A DNA stretch of 64,000 nt from Geojedonia sp051814705 (GCA_051814705.1 JBPWQW010000001.1:496001-560000); one strand, 5' to 3'; positions 43,170-53,272 are shown, numbered from the stretch's first letter. The notes: generated by a model from the letters alone, not told the origin. Numbers and translations: made by a program.

Positions 43170-44434
43170 TTGTTGTTCTCGTGGTCTTCCAAATCCTTGG
43201 TTAGATCCAATTTTCTGAACGCGGGGGAAACGATTCCTGTAGTCAATGCAGTAATTAGAGTCATGGTGCCTCCAAAAACAACCGCGGTAACCGTTCCCAT
43301 TAGTTTTGCTGTAAGTCCGCTTTCAAAAGCTCCTAACTCATTAGAAGAGCCCACAAACATGGAATTGACGGAGGCTACACGACCACGCATATGATCTGGG
43401 GTTTTTAATTGCAATATGGTTTGACGAATGACCATGGAAACACCATCTGTTACACCACTAAAAAATAAGGCTGCGACCGAAATCCAAAACACTGAAGACA
43501 ACCCAAAAGTAATAATACACACTCCAAACCCAAAAACCGCAAACAACAACTTCATCCCTGCATTTTTACTGATTGGTATATAAGCTGTAATCAGCATGGT
43601 TAAAAAAGCCCCAACAGCGGGAGCTGCGCGCAACACTCCAAAGCCTTCGGGCCCAACTTTTAAAATGTCCTGTGCGAAAATTGGCAATAACGCGATTGCT
43701 CCCCCAAATAACACAGCGATCATATCTAAAGTTATTGCTCCTAAAATGGCCTTAGTTTTAAATACAAATTGAATCCCTTCTTTTAAACTCTGTATCACGG
43801 GCTCGCCGATTTTAGGATTTAAAATGGGTTTCTTTTTGATCTGCAATAAAATTAATAATGACAAAATAACCAATCCAAAAATAATGCAAAGTGACCAATG
43901 CACGCCTATCAAACTAATTGAAAAGCCCCCGAAAGCAGGCCCTAAAACCGATGCCATTTGCCAAGTAGAACTGCTCCATGTTGCTGCATTGGGGTAAATT
44001 TTCTTTGGAACAATCAAGGCAATCAGAGAGAATATGGTTGGACCAAAAAACGAACGCAAAAATCCTCCAAAAAACACCAAGGCATAAATGCTGTAAAGTA
44101 TGGTTTGTGTTGACCAATCGGCTACAATCTCAGGCCAGGTCAATAAAAACAGCCCCAAACTAATCAAGGAAAAGGCAGCAATACAAATGGCCAAAAGGTT
44201 CCGTTTTTCCTTTTGATCTACAATATAGCCAGCAAATAATGCCATGGTAAAAGCCGGTATTATTTCCATTAAGCCAATAATACCAAGCGATAGAGGGTCT
44301 TTTGTTAAACTATACACCTCCCACTCTATCACAATAAATTGCATAGACCAACCAAACACCAATACAAAACGCACCAATAAGAAAATGTTGAATTCTTTAA
44401 TCCGCAGGGCGGCATAAGGGTCCTTTTTGGTCAT
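43163..44434 (-). CDS. MFS transporter
   Basis: A 423-residue integral membrane protein with twelve hydrophobic segments. The N-terminal half includes the motif-A-like loop FAGYIVDQKEKRN, and the second half has the counterpart in QLKTPDHMRGRVASVNSMF. The RGRV segment is typical of the enterobactin exporter/TMEM-like MFS group (MFS_3). The substrate is unknown; drug or siderophore export is possible. It starts 6 bases after the recJ gene's stop, in a likely recJ-MFS operon on the minus strand. Confidence 0.88.
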   Translation of the reverse strand: MTKKDPYAALRIKEFNIFLLVRFVLVFGWSMQFIVIEWEVYSLTKDPLSLGIIGLMEIIPAFTMALFAGYIVDQKEKRNLLAICIAAFSLISLGLFLLTWPEIVADWSTQTILYSIYALVFFGGFLRSFFGPTIFSLIALIVPKKIYPNAATWSSSTWQMASVLGPAFGGFSISLIGVHWSLCIIFGLVILSLLILLQIKKKPILNPKIGEPVIQSLKEGIQFVFKTKAILGAITLDMIAVLFGGAIALLPIFAQDILKVGPEGFGVLRAAPAVGAFLTMLITAYIPISKNAGMKLLFAVFGFGVCIITFGLSSVFWISVAALFFSGVTDGVSMVIRQTILQLKTPDHMRGRVASVNSMFVGSSNELGAFESGLTAKLMGTVTAVVFGGTMTLITALTTGIVSPAFRKLDLTKDLEDHENNNQ

Positions 44435-44440
44435 ATCAGG

Positions 44441-46132
44441 TTAAGATTTAATATCCTTTAATTTTAATTGAAGGGAAACCGTTCCATTCCATTCATTTTC
44501 ATCAATAGAATAGACTGCATCGAACGGTTTTTTATTGGAAATCAAATCTACTTTATCTCCCAACCCAAAGCCAATGCAAACTATTTTTTCTTTCTTGGAT
44601 TGGGTAGCGGTAAGCCTTAAATGTGTTTCATCTTCACCAACACGTTTTCCATAGCCTGTATCGGTTAATTTTTCAGTCATAAAAACCGGGGTCATATTAC
44701 CTGGTCCAAAAGGTGCAAATTGACTAATAATTCTATAGAATTTTGGGCTAATATCCTTCAAATCAATTTTTAAATCGATTTTGATTTCAGGTGTTAGCAA
44801 AGATTGATCAATAGTTTTTGAAACCTCATCCTCAAAAGCTTGTTTAAAAGCTTCATAATCTTCTTTTTTTAGTGTAAGTCCAGCAGCGTATTTATGGCCT
44901 CCAAATTGCTCAATATGCTCACTGCATGCTTCCAGAGCATTATACACATCAAACCCGTTTACCGATCTTGCCGAAGCTGCTAATTTATCACCACTTTTAG
45001 TAAACACCAATGTGGGTCTATAATACGTTTCTGTAAGTCGAGAAGCCACAATGCCTATTACGCCCTTATGCCAGGTTTCGTTATAAACCACTGTAGTAAA
45101 ACGCTCCTGTTCGTTTTTATCTTCAATTTGTTGAAGTGCTTCTTGTGTAATTCGTTGATCCGTATCCCGTCTATCCGTATTAAATTGCTCAATATCTTGA
45201 GCGTATTTAACGGCTAGATTATCATCCGTTTCGGTTAAAAGGTTAACGGCGTAGTTACCGTGTTTCATGCGCCCTGCGGCATTGATACGAGGCGCTACTA
45301 TAAACACTACATCGGTGATCGTGAGTTCTTGCTTTTTGATTTGTTCTATGATGGCTTGGATTCCGGGTCTTGGATTGGTATTTATGATTTGAAGTCCAAA
45401 ATATGCCAATGTTCTATTTTCTCCTGTAATGGGGACAATATCTGCTCCAATTGCTGTGGCTACCAAATCGAGATATTCTACTAAATCTTCAATTGATTTA
45501 CCTTCTTTTGAAGCTAGGGCTTGGATAAGCTTGAAGCCAACACCGCAACCACAAAGCTCTTTATAAGGGTATTGACAGGCCTCTCGTTTTGGATCTAAAA
45601 CAGCAACGGCTTGAGGCAATTCATTTCCCGGGCGATGATGATCACAAATGATAAAGTCAATTCCTTTTTCTTTGGCATATGCTACTTTTTCTACAGCCTT
45701 CACGCCGCAGTCCAAAGCAATAATCAATGAGAAATCGTTGTCTTGAGCAAAATCAATTCCTTTATATGAAACCCCATAACCTTCATCATAACGATCGGGA
45801 ATATAGGTTGCGACTTGCTGTGTTTTTGTTTTTAAATAGGAAGACATTAGAGCGACTGATGTTGTGCCATCAACATCATAATCGCCATACACTAAAATAT
45901 TTTCACCTTTTAAAATAGCCTGTTCAATACGGGTAACCGCTTTGTCCATATCTTTCATTAAAAAGGGATCGTGCAGATTGCTTAAACTTGGTCTGAAAAA
46001 AGTTTTGGCGTCCTCATAGGTTTCAATGCCCCGTTGTAATAACATAGTGGCAACTAGTTCATCTACTTGAAGTGCTTCTTGTAAAGCCTTTATTTTTTCA
46101 GGATTGGGTTTTGGTTTAAGCGTCCAGCGCAT
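44441..46132 (-). CDS. recJ: Single-stranded-DNA-specific exonuclease RecJ
   Basis: A 563-residue 5'-3' ssDNA exonuclease for recombination and mismatch repair. DHH phosphoesterase motifs are present: YGDYDVDGTTSVALM (near 77-91), ALDCGVKA and IICDHHRPGN (DHH, near 163), and DHHA1 motif with RSVNGFDV and FGGHKYAAGLTL. An OB-fold follows. Length matches RecJ from Bacteroidota. It is the upstream gene of the MFS transporter. Confidence 0.96.
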   Translation of the reverse strand: MRWTLKPKPNPEKIKALQEALQVDELVATMLLQRGIETYEDAKTFFRPSLSNLHDPFLMKDMDKAVTRIEQAILKGENILVYGDYDVDGTTSVALMSSYLKTKTQQVATYIPDRYDEGYGVSYKGIDFAQDNDFSLIIALDCGVKAVEKVAYAKEKGIDFIICDHHRPGNELPQAVAVLDPKREACQYPYKELCGCGVGFKLIQALASKEGKSIEDLVEYLDLVATAIGADIVPITGENRTLAYFGLQIINTNPRPGIQAIIEQIKKQELTITDVVFIVAPRINAAGRMKHGNYAVNLLTETDDNLAVKYAQDIEQFNTDRRDTDQRITQEALQQIEDKNEQERFTTVVYNETWHKGVIGIVASRLTETYYRPTLVFTKSGDKLAASARSVNGFDVYNALEACSEHIEQFGGHKYAAGLTLKKEDYEAFKQAFEDEVSKTIDQSLLTPEIKIDLKIDLKDISPKFYRIISQFAPFGPGNMTPVFMTEKLTDTGYGKRVGEDETHLRLTATQSKKEKIVCIGFGLGDKVDLISNKKPFDAVYSIDENEWNGTVSLQLKLKDIKS

Positions 46133-46240
46133 ATAAAAGTTTTAAATCAAAGTACTTAAAGTGCTCTTCCGTTTGAAAATTGAAAACTATTGCTATTAAT
46201 TATTAACTTGAAGTGTTTGGGGCACTTAAACTTTAAAAAT

Positions 46241-46663
46241 TTATTTGTTGTGATAATGGATCGCCGTTTTTACATTGGCAAATCTTCGGAACATTTCCAT
46301 AACCCCACAGTACTTTTCAACTGATAGATCTACCGCTTTCTTTATTTTATCCTTCTTAAGGTCTGTTCCATAAAAATGGTAGTCCACAAGTACAGAGTGG
46401 TAATATTTGGGGTGCTCATCCGTAAGTTCTCCAACAATTTCCATCTTAAAATCGTCTATTTTTACTTTCATTTTATTTAAAACAGAAACCACGTCAAGTC
46501 CCGAACATCCCGCCAGTGATGACAGCATCATGGCTTTAGGAGCCATACCCGAATTGGTGCCTCCAAAATCTTTTGAAGCATCCATCATGATCGATGGCCA
46601 TCTTGGGTTATCCGATTCAAATACCATATTTCCTTTCCAATGTGTTGTGATTTTATCAGCCAT
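46241..46663 (-). CDS. OsmC family protein
   Basis: A 140-residue peroxiredoxin-like protein. The two redox-active Cys of the family are Cys53 in SLAGCSGLDVVS and Cys119 in EKYCGVMEMF. The group reduces organic hydroperoxides or has related thiol functions. Cytoplasmic; a 108-base gap separates it from recJ. Confidence 0.92.
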   Translation of the reverse strand: MADKITTHWKGNMVFESDNPRWPSIMMDASKDFGGTNSGMAPKAMMLSSLAGCSGLDVVSVLNKMKVKIDDFKMEIVGELTDEHPKYYHSVLVDYHFYGTDLKKDKIKKAVDLSVEKYCGVMEMFRRFANVKTAIHYHNK

Positions 46664-46802
46664 ATCAATTTTTTGTTTTCTAGTTCAAAAATACTACTAA
46701 AATTAAAATATTCCATATGCTGAGCCATTATCTATAATCTTCGTATTAAATCTCAAAAAAGTGGTTGCTAATTAGCTTGGAAAGATTTTATTCAAAATTT
46801 TC

Positions 46803-47372
46803 TCATATCAACCCCTTCACTATCCCTTTCAGTTCAGGCAAAACTTGAGTCTCAAACCACGGGTTTTTTGCTAACCAAAATCGGTTTCTCGGCGAGGGGT
46901 GTGGTAAAGGTAAATACATGGGTAAATAATCTTTATAATTTGCAACTGTATCTGTCAGTGTTTTTTTTGCTTTATCTTTTAAATAATAGTTTTGGGCATA
47001 GGCTCCAATTAAAATCACCAATTTAATATTGGGCATTTCTTTTAGTACCAAATTGTGCCATTGTGGTGCACATTCGGGCCTTGGAGGCAAATCGCCTGTT
47101 TTACCCTTGCCCGGGTAACAAAAACCCATTGGCAACAAAGCTATTTTGGTTTCATCATAAAACACTTCGTCGGTAACACCCAACCAATTTCGTAATTGTT
47201 TGCCACTGGGGTCATCCCAAGGAATACCTGTTTTGTGGACAGTTGCCCCTGGCGCTTGGCCAATAATTACAATTTTAGAATTTGAATGTGCCGACATTAT
47301 AGGGCGAGGACCAAGCGGTAAGTGTTTTTCACAAATGGTGCATTGCCTTATATTAAAAAGTAAATCTTGCAT
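46803..47372 (-). CDS. Uracil-DNA glycosylase family protein
   Basis: A 189-residue member of the UDG superfamily. The active-site region IIGQAPGATVHKTGIPWDD holds the water-activating and base-binding positions; SGKQLRNWLG follows; the C-terminal DNA-intercalation motif is HPSPRNRFWLAKNPW. It resembles the shorter family 4/5-like group found in Bacteroidota, not classic Ung. The substrate, uracil or another lesion, is not certain. Confidence 0.88.
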   Translation of the reverse strand: MQDLLFNIRQCTICEKHLPLGPRPIMSAHSNSKIVIIGQAPGATVHKTGIPWDDPSGKQLRNWLGVTDEVFYDETKIALLPMGFCYPGKGKTGDLPPRPECAPQWHNLVLKEMPNIKLVILIGAYAQNYYLKDKAKKTLTDTVANYKDYLPMYLPLPHPSPRNRFWLAKNPWFETQVLPELKGIVKGLI

Positions 47373-47442
47373 TTTTTAAATGGTTAGATGCTATTCTGAC
47401 CTATTCCGAATACTCTGGATCGAGGCAGAATGATAAAATTTT

Positions 47443-48114
47443 CTATTTTTTCCCACTTACAACAATGACAATCTCCCCTTTTGGAGGTTTCAACGTGTAA
47501 TGTTCCAACACTTCCTTTACGGTTCCCCTAACGGTTTCTTCATAAAGTTTGGTCATTTCACGGGATACCGAAACAGACCTATCGTTGCCAAAATATTCAC
47601 AGAAATTAGTCAGTGTCTTAATTAATTTATGAGGTGATTCGTAAAAAATAATAGTTCTAGATTCTTCGGCCAAAATCTGAAGTCGTGTCTGTCTCCCTTT
47701 TTTTACTGGCAAAAAGCCTTCGAACACAAATTTATCGTTTGGCAAACCGCTATTGACCAATGCTGGTACAAAGGCGGTTGCTCCCGGGAGGCAATCCACT
47801 TCAATATTGTTTTCTATACATGCTCTCGTCAATAAAAACCCTGGATCTGAAATCGCTGGCGTACCTGCATCGCTGATTAATGCCATGCTTGTTCCACTTT
47901 TTAGTTTATTAATCAATCCTTCGACGGTTTTATGCTCATTGTGCATGTGGTGGGATTGCATTACAGTGCCAATTTCAAAATGCTTAAGAAGTTTTCCTGA
48001 AGTTCGGGTGTCTTCGGCCAAAATTAAATCGACCGATTTTAATACCTCAACGGCTCTGTAGGTTATGTCTTTTAAGTTACCAATTGGAGTAGGAACAATA
48101 TACAGTTTGCTCAT
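47443..48114 (-). CDS. rsmI: 16S rRNA (cytidine(1402)-2'-O)-methyltransferase
   Basis: A 223-residue methyltransferase that modifies C1402 in the ribosomal P site. Motifs: LYIVPTPIGNLKDIT at the N-terminus, LAEDTRTSGKLLKHF, LISDAGTPAISDPGFLL and GATAFVPALVNSG for SAM binding. FYESPHKL is also diagnostic. Its ATG shares one base with the stop of the upstream gene (TAATG), so it is translationally coupled. Confidence 0.96.
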   Translation of the reverse strand: MSKLYIVPTPIGNLKDITYRAVEVLKSVDLILAEDTRTSGKLLKHFEIGTVMQSHHMHNEHKTVEGLINKLKSGTSMALISDAGTPAISDPGFLLTRACIENNIEVDCLPGATAFVPALVNSGLPNDKFVFEGFLPVKKGRQTRLQILAEESRTIIFYESPHKLIKTLTNFCEYFGNDRSVSVSREMTKLYEETVRGTVKEVLEHYTLKPPKGEIVIVVSGKK

Positions 48115-48854
48115 TAATCAAATTTACTTTGAATGATTTCCATTAAGCGTTCTTCATATACTTCTTTTCCTTTCCAGTTGTTGTAATCTGGTTTTACAAT
48201 ATCCTTAATAAACCGAGAAGCCTCCACATAAGAATTTGTGGTGATGATTTGTGAAAGAACACGTTCATAATCTTCGATTTTCCCATCAAATAAATGCTTT
48301 GTAAAAGCAATTTTATCATTCAAGCCAATGTTTAAACTCCCGTGTTTTAATCGGTCGTTAAGAGATTGTTTTGATGGAGCTTTTGTTGTGTTTTTTGACA
48401 TGGGTTCAAAAACGGGTACATCTTCAAACCCGGCTGTAATATCCTCCAAATTGTTTTTATAGTACAGTTTTTCTGGGGTAGATTTTTCAAAGACCTCGGC
48501 AACCTCTTCATCGTTTTCTGGCATTTGAGAAACCATGTCCTTAATTTTAGACATCACAGGTTCCATAATATCATCGTCTTCAACTTCATCAACATTGATA
48601 TAAATTTTATCTTCAATTTCGATGTTGTCACTTACCTTATTGTTAAAAGCGACATCTAGCATTTCAAAAAATGAAGAGTCACTTCCAATAGTTGGGATAT
48701 CGCCTTCAAAATTATCATGCACAAATTTTAAAACGGATAATTTTTCATATAATAATGCAACTTCTGCGTGCATTTTAATAACATCTTCTCGTCCTTTAAG
48801 CTTTAGAATCCTATGAGCGATACTCATTAGTTCCGATTCCAATTTCTTCTTCAT
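48114..48854 (-). CDS. Conserved protein of unknown function, upstream of rsmI
   Basis: A 246-residue, acidic, probably cytoplasmic protein. The N-terminal 55 residues (MKKKLESELMSIAHRILKLK, then HAEVALLYEKLSVLKFV) are helical. The middle (about 60-155) is low-complexity and acidic. The C-terminus has LNDKIAFTKHLFDGKIEDYERV and RFIKDIVKPDYNNWKGKEVYEERL, which resembles a conserved flavobacterial family that I cannot name. It is coupled to rsmI by a one-base overlap. Confidence 0.75.
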   Translation of the reverse strand: MKKKLESELMSIAHRILKLKGREDVIKMHAEVALLYEKLSVLKFVHDNFEGDIPTIGSDSSFFEMLDVAFNNKVSDNIEIEDKIYINVDEVEDDDIMEPVMSKIKDMVSQMPENDEEVAEVFEKSTPEKLYYKNNLEDITAGFEDVPVFEPMSKNTTKAPSKQSLNDRLKHGSLNIGLNDKIAFTKHLFDGKIEDYERVLSQIITTNSYVEASRFIKDIVKPDYNNWKGKEVYEERLMEIIQSKFD

Positions 48855-48956
48855 AACTTTTGAATTTAATGTTATATAGGTTAATGATTTTTAATAAATT
48901 TACGTCACCTTTATACAAAACGAAGAATGCCTTCGTTATAGTGTCAAAATTACAAA

Positions 48957-49604
48957 ATGTTTCTCGAAAATACTGTTAATCATAAAGAACAATTCGGATG
49001 GATTGAGGTTATTTGCGGCTCCATGTTCTCTGGTAAAACTGAAGAATTAATCCGAAGACTTAAGCGTGCGCAATTCGCTAGGCAAAAAGTTGAAATTTTT
49101 AAACCCGCCATGGATGTGCGCTATCACGAAGAAAAAGTGGTCTCGCATGATGCCAACGAAATTCGATCCACGCCCGTTCCTGCTGCAGCAAATATCCCCA
49201 TTTTAGCCGATGGCTGCGATGTGGTTGGCATTGATGAAGCTCAGTTTTTTGATGATGAAATCGTGAGGGTTTGTAACGATTTGGCTAATAAAGGCGTGAG
49301 GGTTATTGTGGCTGGATTGGATATGGACTTTAAAGGCAATCCTTTTGGCCCAATGCCTAATTTAATGGCCACTGCTGAGTATGTGACCAAAGTACACGCT
49401 ATTTGTACTCGAACAGGTAATTTGGCTCAATATAGCTACAGAAAAGCTAAAAGCGATGCCATTGTATTACTTGGTGAAGTGGAAGAATATGAGCCCTTAA
49501 GTAGGGCTGCCTTTTACAAATCGATGCTTCGCGATAAAGTGCGCAATATGAAAGTTAACGACCCTGAAGAAATCGCTCCTAAACAGAAACAATCCAATGC
49601 CTAA
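48957..49604 (+). CDS. tdk: Thymidine kinase
   Basis: A 215-residue cytoplasmic enzyme that phosphorylates thymidine. The P-loop GSMFSGKTEELIRRLK is at about 22-37. VVGIDEAQFFDDEIV holds the Walker B and base-contact region, and YSYRKA the lasso region. Most of the family's zinc-binding Cys residues appear absent in the lasso domain, as in some Bacteroidota. Overlaps the next gene by 8 bases. Confidence 0.94.
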   Translation: MFLENTVNHKEQFGWIEVICGSMFSGKTEELIRRLKRAQFARQKVEIFKPAMDVRYHEEKVVSHDANEIRSTPVPAAANIPILADGCDVVGIDEAQFFDDEIVRVCNDLANKGVRVIVAGLDMDFKGNPFGPMPNLMATAEYVTKVHAICTRTGNLAQYSYRKAKSDAIVLLGEVEEYEPLSRAAFYKSMLRDKVRNMKVNDPEEIAPKQKQSNA

Positions 49605-50697
49605 AGCGCAAGAAACCATTCTTGAGATTGACTTAAATGCCTTAACTCACAATTTTAACTATCTCAAGTCAAAACTAAAAACTCAAACACAACTTTTGGC
49701 AGTTGTCAAAGCTTTTGGCTACGGCAGTGATGCCTCTGAAATTTCAAAACATCTGCAAGGCCTTGGGGTAGATTATTTTGCAGTTGCCTATGTGCCCGAA
49801 GGTGTTGCGCTACGTAAAGCTGGGATTACAAAACCAATAGTGGTATTACACCCTCAGCCCATAAATTTTAAAGCTCTTATTGAATATCGATTGGAACCAA
49901 GCCTCTATAATGCAAAAGTACTAGCAGCGTTCCAATCTGTTGCTGAAAAACAAACAGAATACCCCATTCATATTAAATTTAATACAGGATTAAACCGGCT
50001 TGGGTTCGAGGGAAATGAACTAGACTATTTACATAAACAACTCAACTTCTCTAAGTCTTTAAAGGTTAAATCCATCTTTTCCCATTTAGCAGCAAGTGAG
50101 GATTTGAATGAAAAAGAATTCACTCAAACCCAAATAAAAACCTTTGATAAGATCTCTAAAAAGTTTGATGCTCTTTTTGGATATATGCCCATGTTACATA
50201 TCTGCAACACTTCAGGAATACTGAATTACCCCGAAGCCCATTTTGACATGGTGAGAAGTGGAATTGGACTGTATGGTTATGGTAATTCAAAAGTAGAAAA
50301 TAAAAACCTCAAACCCATTGCGACCTTAAAATCGGTTATTTCCCAAATTCATAAGATCAGTAAAGGGGAAACTGTTGGATACAACCGAGCCTATAAAAGT
50401 GATGCTTCTCAAAGAACTGCGACCATTCCTATTGGGCATGCTGATGGCCTTGGTAGACAATATGGAAACGGTAAGGGTTTTGTAACAATTAACAAAAAAA
50501 GAGCGCCAATTATAGGTAATGTTTGTATGGATATGATCATGGTTAATGTTACAGATATCGAATGTAATGAAGGAGATGAAGTTATTATTTTTGGGGAAAA
50601 TCCAACGGCCGAAGATTTAGCCACCACAACTAAATCCATATCTTATGAAATTATAACTGCCATCTCCCAACGTGTGAAGCGTGTTATCTTTAAATAG
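49597..50697 (+). CDS. alr: Alanine racemase
   Basis: A 366-residue PLP enzyme that makes D-alanine for peptidoglycan. The PLP Lys38 is in AVVKAFGYGSDASEIS. The catalytic Tyr lies in TVGYNRAYKS, and AHFDMVRSGIGLYGYG and NVCMDMIMVNVT are further family motifs. Its ATG overlaps the tdk stop by 8 bases. Confidence 0.95.
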   Translation: MPKAQETILEIDLNALTHNFNYLKSKLKTQTQLLAVVKAFGYGSDASEISKHLQGLGVDYFAVAYVPEGVALRKAGITKPIVVLHPQPINFKALIEYRLEPSLYNAKVLAAFQSVAEKQTEYPIHIKFNTGLNRLGFEGNELDYLHKQLNFSKSLKVKSIFSHLAASEDLNEKEFTQTQIKTFDKISKKFDALFGYMPMLHICNTSGILNYPEAHFDMVRSGIGLYGYGNSKVENKNLKPIATLKSVISQIHKISKGETVGYNRAYKSDASQRTATIPIGHADGLGRQYGNGKGFVTINKKRAPIIGNVCMDMIMVNVTDIECNEGDEVIIFGENPTAEDLATTTKSISYEIITAISQRVKRVIFK

Positions 50698-50758
50698 AAT
50701 TTTAACATTTATCTGGTTTTCCGTATATTAGGCTATTACTAACCTAAAATATTTAATT

Positions 50759-51166
50759 ATGCTAAAAGAATTTAAGAGTTTTATCATGACTGGCAATGTT
50801 ATTGAATTTGCCGTCGCCGTAATTATGGCGGGTGCTGTTGGACTTGTTGTAAACGGATTTGTTAATGACATTGTTATGCCTGTAGTAGGGCATTTTTCTG
50901 GCGGTGTTGATTTTGCCAACATGAAGATAATTCTTACTGATGCGATACCAGCTAATGGCGATATAGCCGCTGTGGCCGAAAATGCAATCCGATACGGGGC
51001 TTGGATTAATACCTTGGTTAATTTATTAATTGTTGGCCTAGTCATGTTTGTTATTATTAAAGCTTATGGTAAAATGAAGAAAAAAGAAGCACCGGCGCCT
51101 GCGGCTCCTGCTGGACCCTCTGAAATAGATTTATTGAAAGAGATTAGGGATGCTTTAAAAAAGTAA
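50759..51166 (+). CDS. mscL: Large-conductance mechanosensitive channel
   Basis: A 135-residue inner-membrane channel that opens at high membrane tension. The N-terminal helix and TM1 (MLKEFKSFIMTGNVIEFAVA, then VIMAGAVGLVVNGFVNDIVM) match MscL closely; TM2 is about 84-103. A short Ala/Pro-rich linker precedes the C-terminal helix (EIDLLKEIRDALKK). A terminator follows. Confidence 0.97.
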   Translation: MLKEFKSFIMTGNVIEFAVAVIMAGAVGLVVNGFVNDIVMPVVGHFSGGVDFANMKIILTDAIPANGDIAAVAENAIRYGAWINTLVNLLIVGLVMFVIIKAYGKMKKKEAPAPAAPAGPSEIDLLKEIRDALKK

Positions 51167-51201
51167 AACTTAGCTAACCGCTACATTATATATTCAATTT
51201 T

Positions 51202-51234
51202 AACCGCTTCTCAAAAAGGAGGCGGTTTTTTTAC
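51202..51234 (+). terminator. Terminator of mscL
   Basis: AACCGCTTCT pairs (two G-U pairs) with GGAGGCGGTT, then a T-run. Confidence 0.75.
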
Positions 51235-51267
51235 GAATTTTTCACATCAAACAATTGAATTTATATA

Positions 51268-51275
51268 TACATTTG
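51268..51275 (+). promoter_or_regulatory. Promoter -7 box of asd
   Basis: TACATTTG, an exact TAnnTTTG, 20 bases before the asd ATG. Confidence 0.5.
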
Positions 51276-51295
51276 CCATTTAAATTTTTACACTA

Positions 51296-52285
51296 ATGAA
51301 AATAGCTGTTGTTGGTGCAACTGGTCTTGTTGGAGGCGTCATGCTTAAAGTTCTCGAAGAGCGTAATTTTCCGCTAACAGAGTTAATTCCAGTTGCTTCT
51401 GAAAAATCGATTGGCAAAAATATCACGTTTAAAGGTAAGGACTATACTATTGTTGGTCTTTCTGATGCGGTAAACATGAAGCCAGAAATTGCATTGTTTT
51501 CGGCTGGAGGAAGCACCTCTTTAGAATGGGCACCAAAGTTCGCAGCAGTAGGCACGACGGTAATCGATAATTCATCCGCTTGGAGAATGGATATCGACAA
51601 GAAATTGGTCGTTCCAGAAATTAATGCTGCTCAACTTACAAAACACGATAAAATCATTGCCAATCCAAATTGTTCAACCATACAAATGGTCTTGGTTTTG
51701 GCGCCGTTACATGCTAAATACAAAATAAAACGTATTGTCGTTTCAACTTATCAATCTATTTCAGGAACTGGAGTAAAAGCAGTAAAACAGTTGGAAAACG
51801 AGCTTGCTGGAATTAACGGCGAAATGGCGTATCATTACCCCATCAACAGAAACGCTATACCCCATTGTGATGTGTTTGAAGATAATGGTTACACAAAAGA
51901 AGAAATGAAGCTTGTACGTGAAACCCAAAAAATTCTAGACGACAACACTATTGCGGTCACAGCCACCGCTGTGCGCATACCGACTTCTGGTGGGCATAGC
52001 GAAGCCGTTAACATTGAGTTTGAGAATGATTTTGATATCGCCAAAGTGCGTGAAATTTTAAGTCAGACTCCAGGTGTAGTGGTACAGGACAATATTGACG
52101 TGAATGTGTATCCTATGCCAATTTATGCACATGAAAAAGATGAGGTGTTTGTCGGCAGGATTAGACGCGATGGTTCACAACCCAAATCCTTAAACTTGTG
52201 GATTGTGGCAGATAATCTGCGTAAAGGAGCGGCAACAAATACTATTCAAATTGCAGAATACTTAATCCAAAACAATCTCGTATAA
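51296..52285 (+). CDS. asd: Aspartate-semialdehyde dehydrogenase
   Basis: A 329-residue enzyme that reduces aspartyl phosphate to the semialdehyde, the entry to lysine/DAP, threonine and methionine. The NADP loop VVGATGLVGGVMLKVLEER is at the N-terminus. The catalytic Cys is in NPNCSTIQMV and the catalytic His in PTSGGHSEAVNIE. A terminator hairpin follows at 52314-52344. Confidence 0.97.
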   Translation: MKIAVVGATGLVGGVMLKVLEERNFPLTELIPVASEKSIGKNITFKGKDYTIVGLSDAVNMKPEIALFSAGGSTSLEWAPKFAAVGTTVIDNSSAWRMDIDKKLVVPEINAAQLTKHDKIIANPNCSTIQMVLVLAPLHAKYKIKRIVVSTYQSISGTGVKAVKQLENELAGINGEMAYHYPINRNAIPHCDVFEDNGYTKEEMKLVRETQKILDDNTIAVTATAVRIPTSGGHSEAVNIEFENDFDIAKVREILSQTPGVVVQDNIDVNVYPMPIYAHEKDEVFVGRIRRDGSQPKSLNLWIVADNLRKGAATNTIQIAEYLIQNNLV

Positions 52286-52313
52286 AGTTGTTTTGGCTTT
52301 CATCATATTAATC

Positions 52314-52344
52314 AAAATCGCTTTACAAAGGGCGATTTTTTTTA
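52314..52344 (+). terminator. Terminator of asd
   Basis: AAATCGC, loop, GCGATTT and a long T-run. Confidence 0.75.
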
Positions 52345-52359
52345 TACTATTTTAATACT

Positions 52360-53271
52360 GTGTTAAACGTTAAAAATCTTTCTTTTCAATACCATAAAAC
52401 TTCCGTTTTAAAACACATTTCGTTTTCGGTTAAAGCTGGAGAACACCTGTCTATTATTGGGGAAAGTGGCTCAGGAAAAAGTACGCTTTTAAAACTAATA
52501 TACGGTGAATTGGATGCTAACCAAGGACAAATTTTCTGGAAAAACATTGAACTGTTTGGCCCAAGTTATAATCTTGTTGCGGGTCATGACTTTATGAAAT
52601 ATGTGGCTCAGGAATTTGATTTGATGCCTTTTACTTCGGTTGAAGAAAATATAGGAAAGTATCTTTCAAATTTTTATCCCAAAGAAAAAAAAGCACGCAT
52701 TAAGGAACTCATTCAGGTTGTAGAATTAGAACCATTTGCCAAAACGAAAGTCAAATATTTAAGTGGTGGTCAAAAACAAAGCGTAGCTATTGCACGTGCT
52801 TTAGCCAAGGCTCCCGAAATTTTGTTACTCGATGAGCCCTTTGGCCATATTGATAACTTCAAAAAGCAATCGTTACGGAGAAATGTTTTTAACTATTTAA
52901 AAAAAAATAATATTGCCTGCATCGTTGCCACACACGACAAAGATGATGTTTTAGGCTATGCCAATAACATGCTGGTTTTGCATAAAGGGAGCATAATTGC
53001 CAAAGACCAGCCTGAACAACTATACAACAATCCGCAAACAGAATTGGTAGCCTCTTTTTTTGGGGAATTTAACACTTTTGACACGCATGGAATTGTATAT
53101 GCCCATCAACTTAAAGTTGTTGAAAATTCCGACCTAAAAGTATTGGTAACTCATTCTTATTTTAATGGAAAAAATTACCTGATTGAAGCTGTATTAGGCT
53201 CTAATTCGGTCTATTTTGAACATCATACGGCAATTAAAAAAAATTCCGTTATTTACTTGAAGGTTGTTTAA
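52360..53271 (+). CDS. ABC transporter ATP-binding protein
   Basis: A 303-residue ATPase from a GTG start, which puts the first strand of the domain (MLNVKNLSFQY) at the N-terminus. Walker A is GESGSGKST at about 34-42, the signature LSGGQKQSVAIARAL near 135-149, Walker B ILLLDEPFGHID and the H-loop VATHDKDD. The last 70 or so residues form a divergent, TOBE-like C-terminal domain (about 230-303). No permease gene is adjacent, so the substrate is unknown. Confidence 0.9.
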   Translation: MLNVKNLSFQYHKTSVLKHISFSVKAGEHLSIIGESGSGKSTLLKLIYGELDANQGQIFWKNIELFGPSYNLVAGHDFMKYVAQEFDLMPFTSVEENIGKYLSNFYPKEKKARIKELIQVVELEPFAKTKVKYLSGGQKQSVAIARALAKAPEILLLDEPFGHIDNFKKQSLRRNVFNYLKKNNIACIVATHDKDDVLGYANNMLVLHKGSIIAKDQPEQLYNNPQTELVASFFGEFNTFDTHGIVYAHQLKVVENSDLKVLVTHSYFNGKNYLIEAVLGSNSVYFEHHTAIKKNSVIYLKVV

Positions 53272-53272
53272 C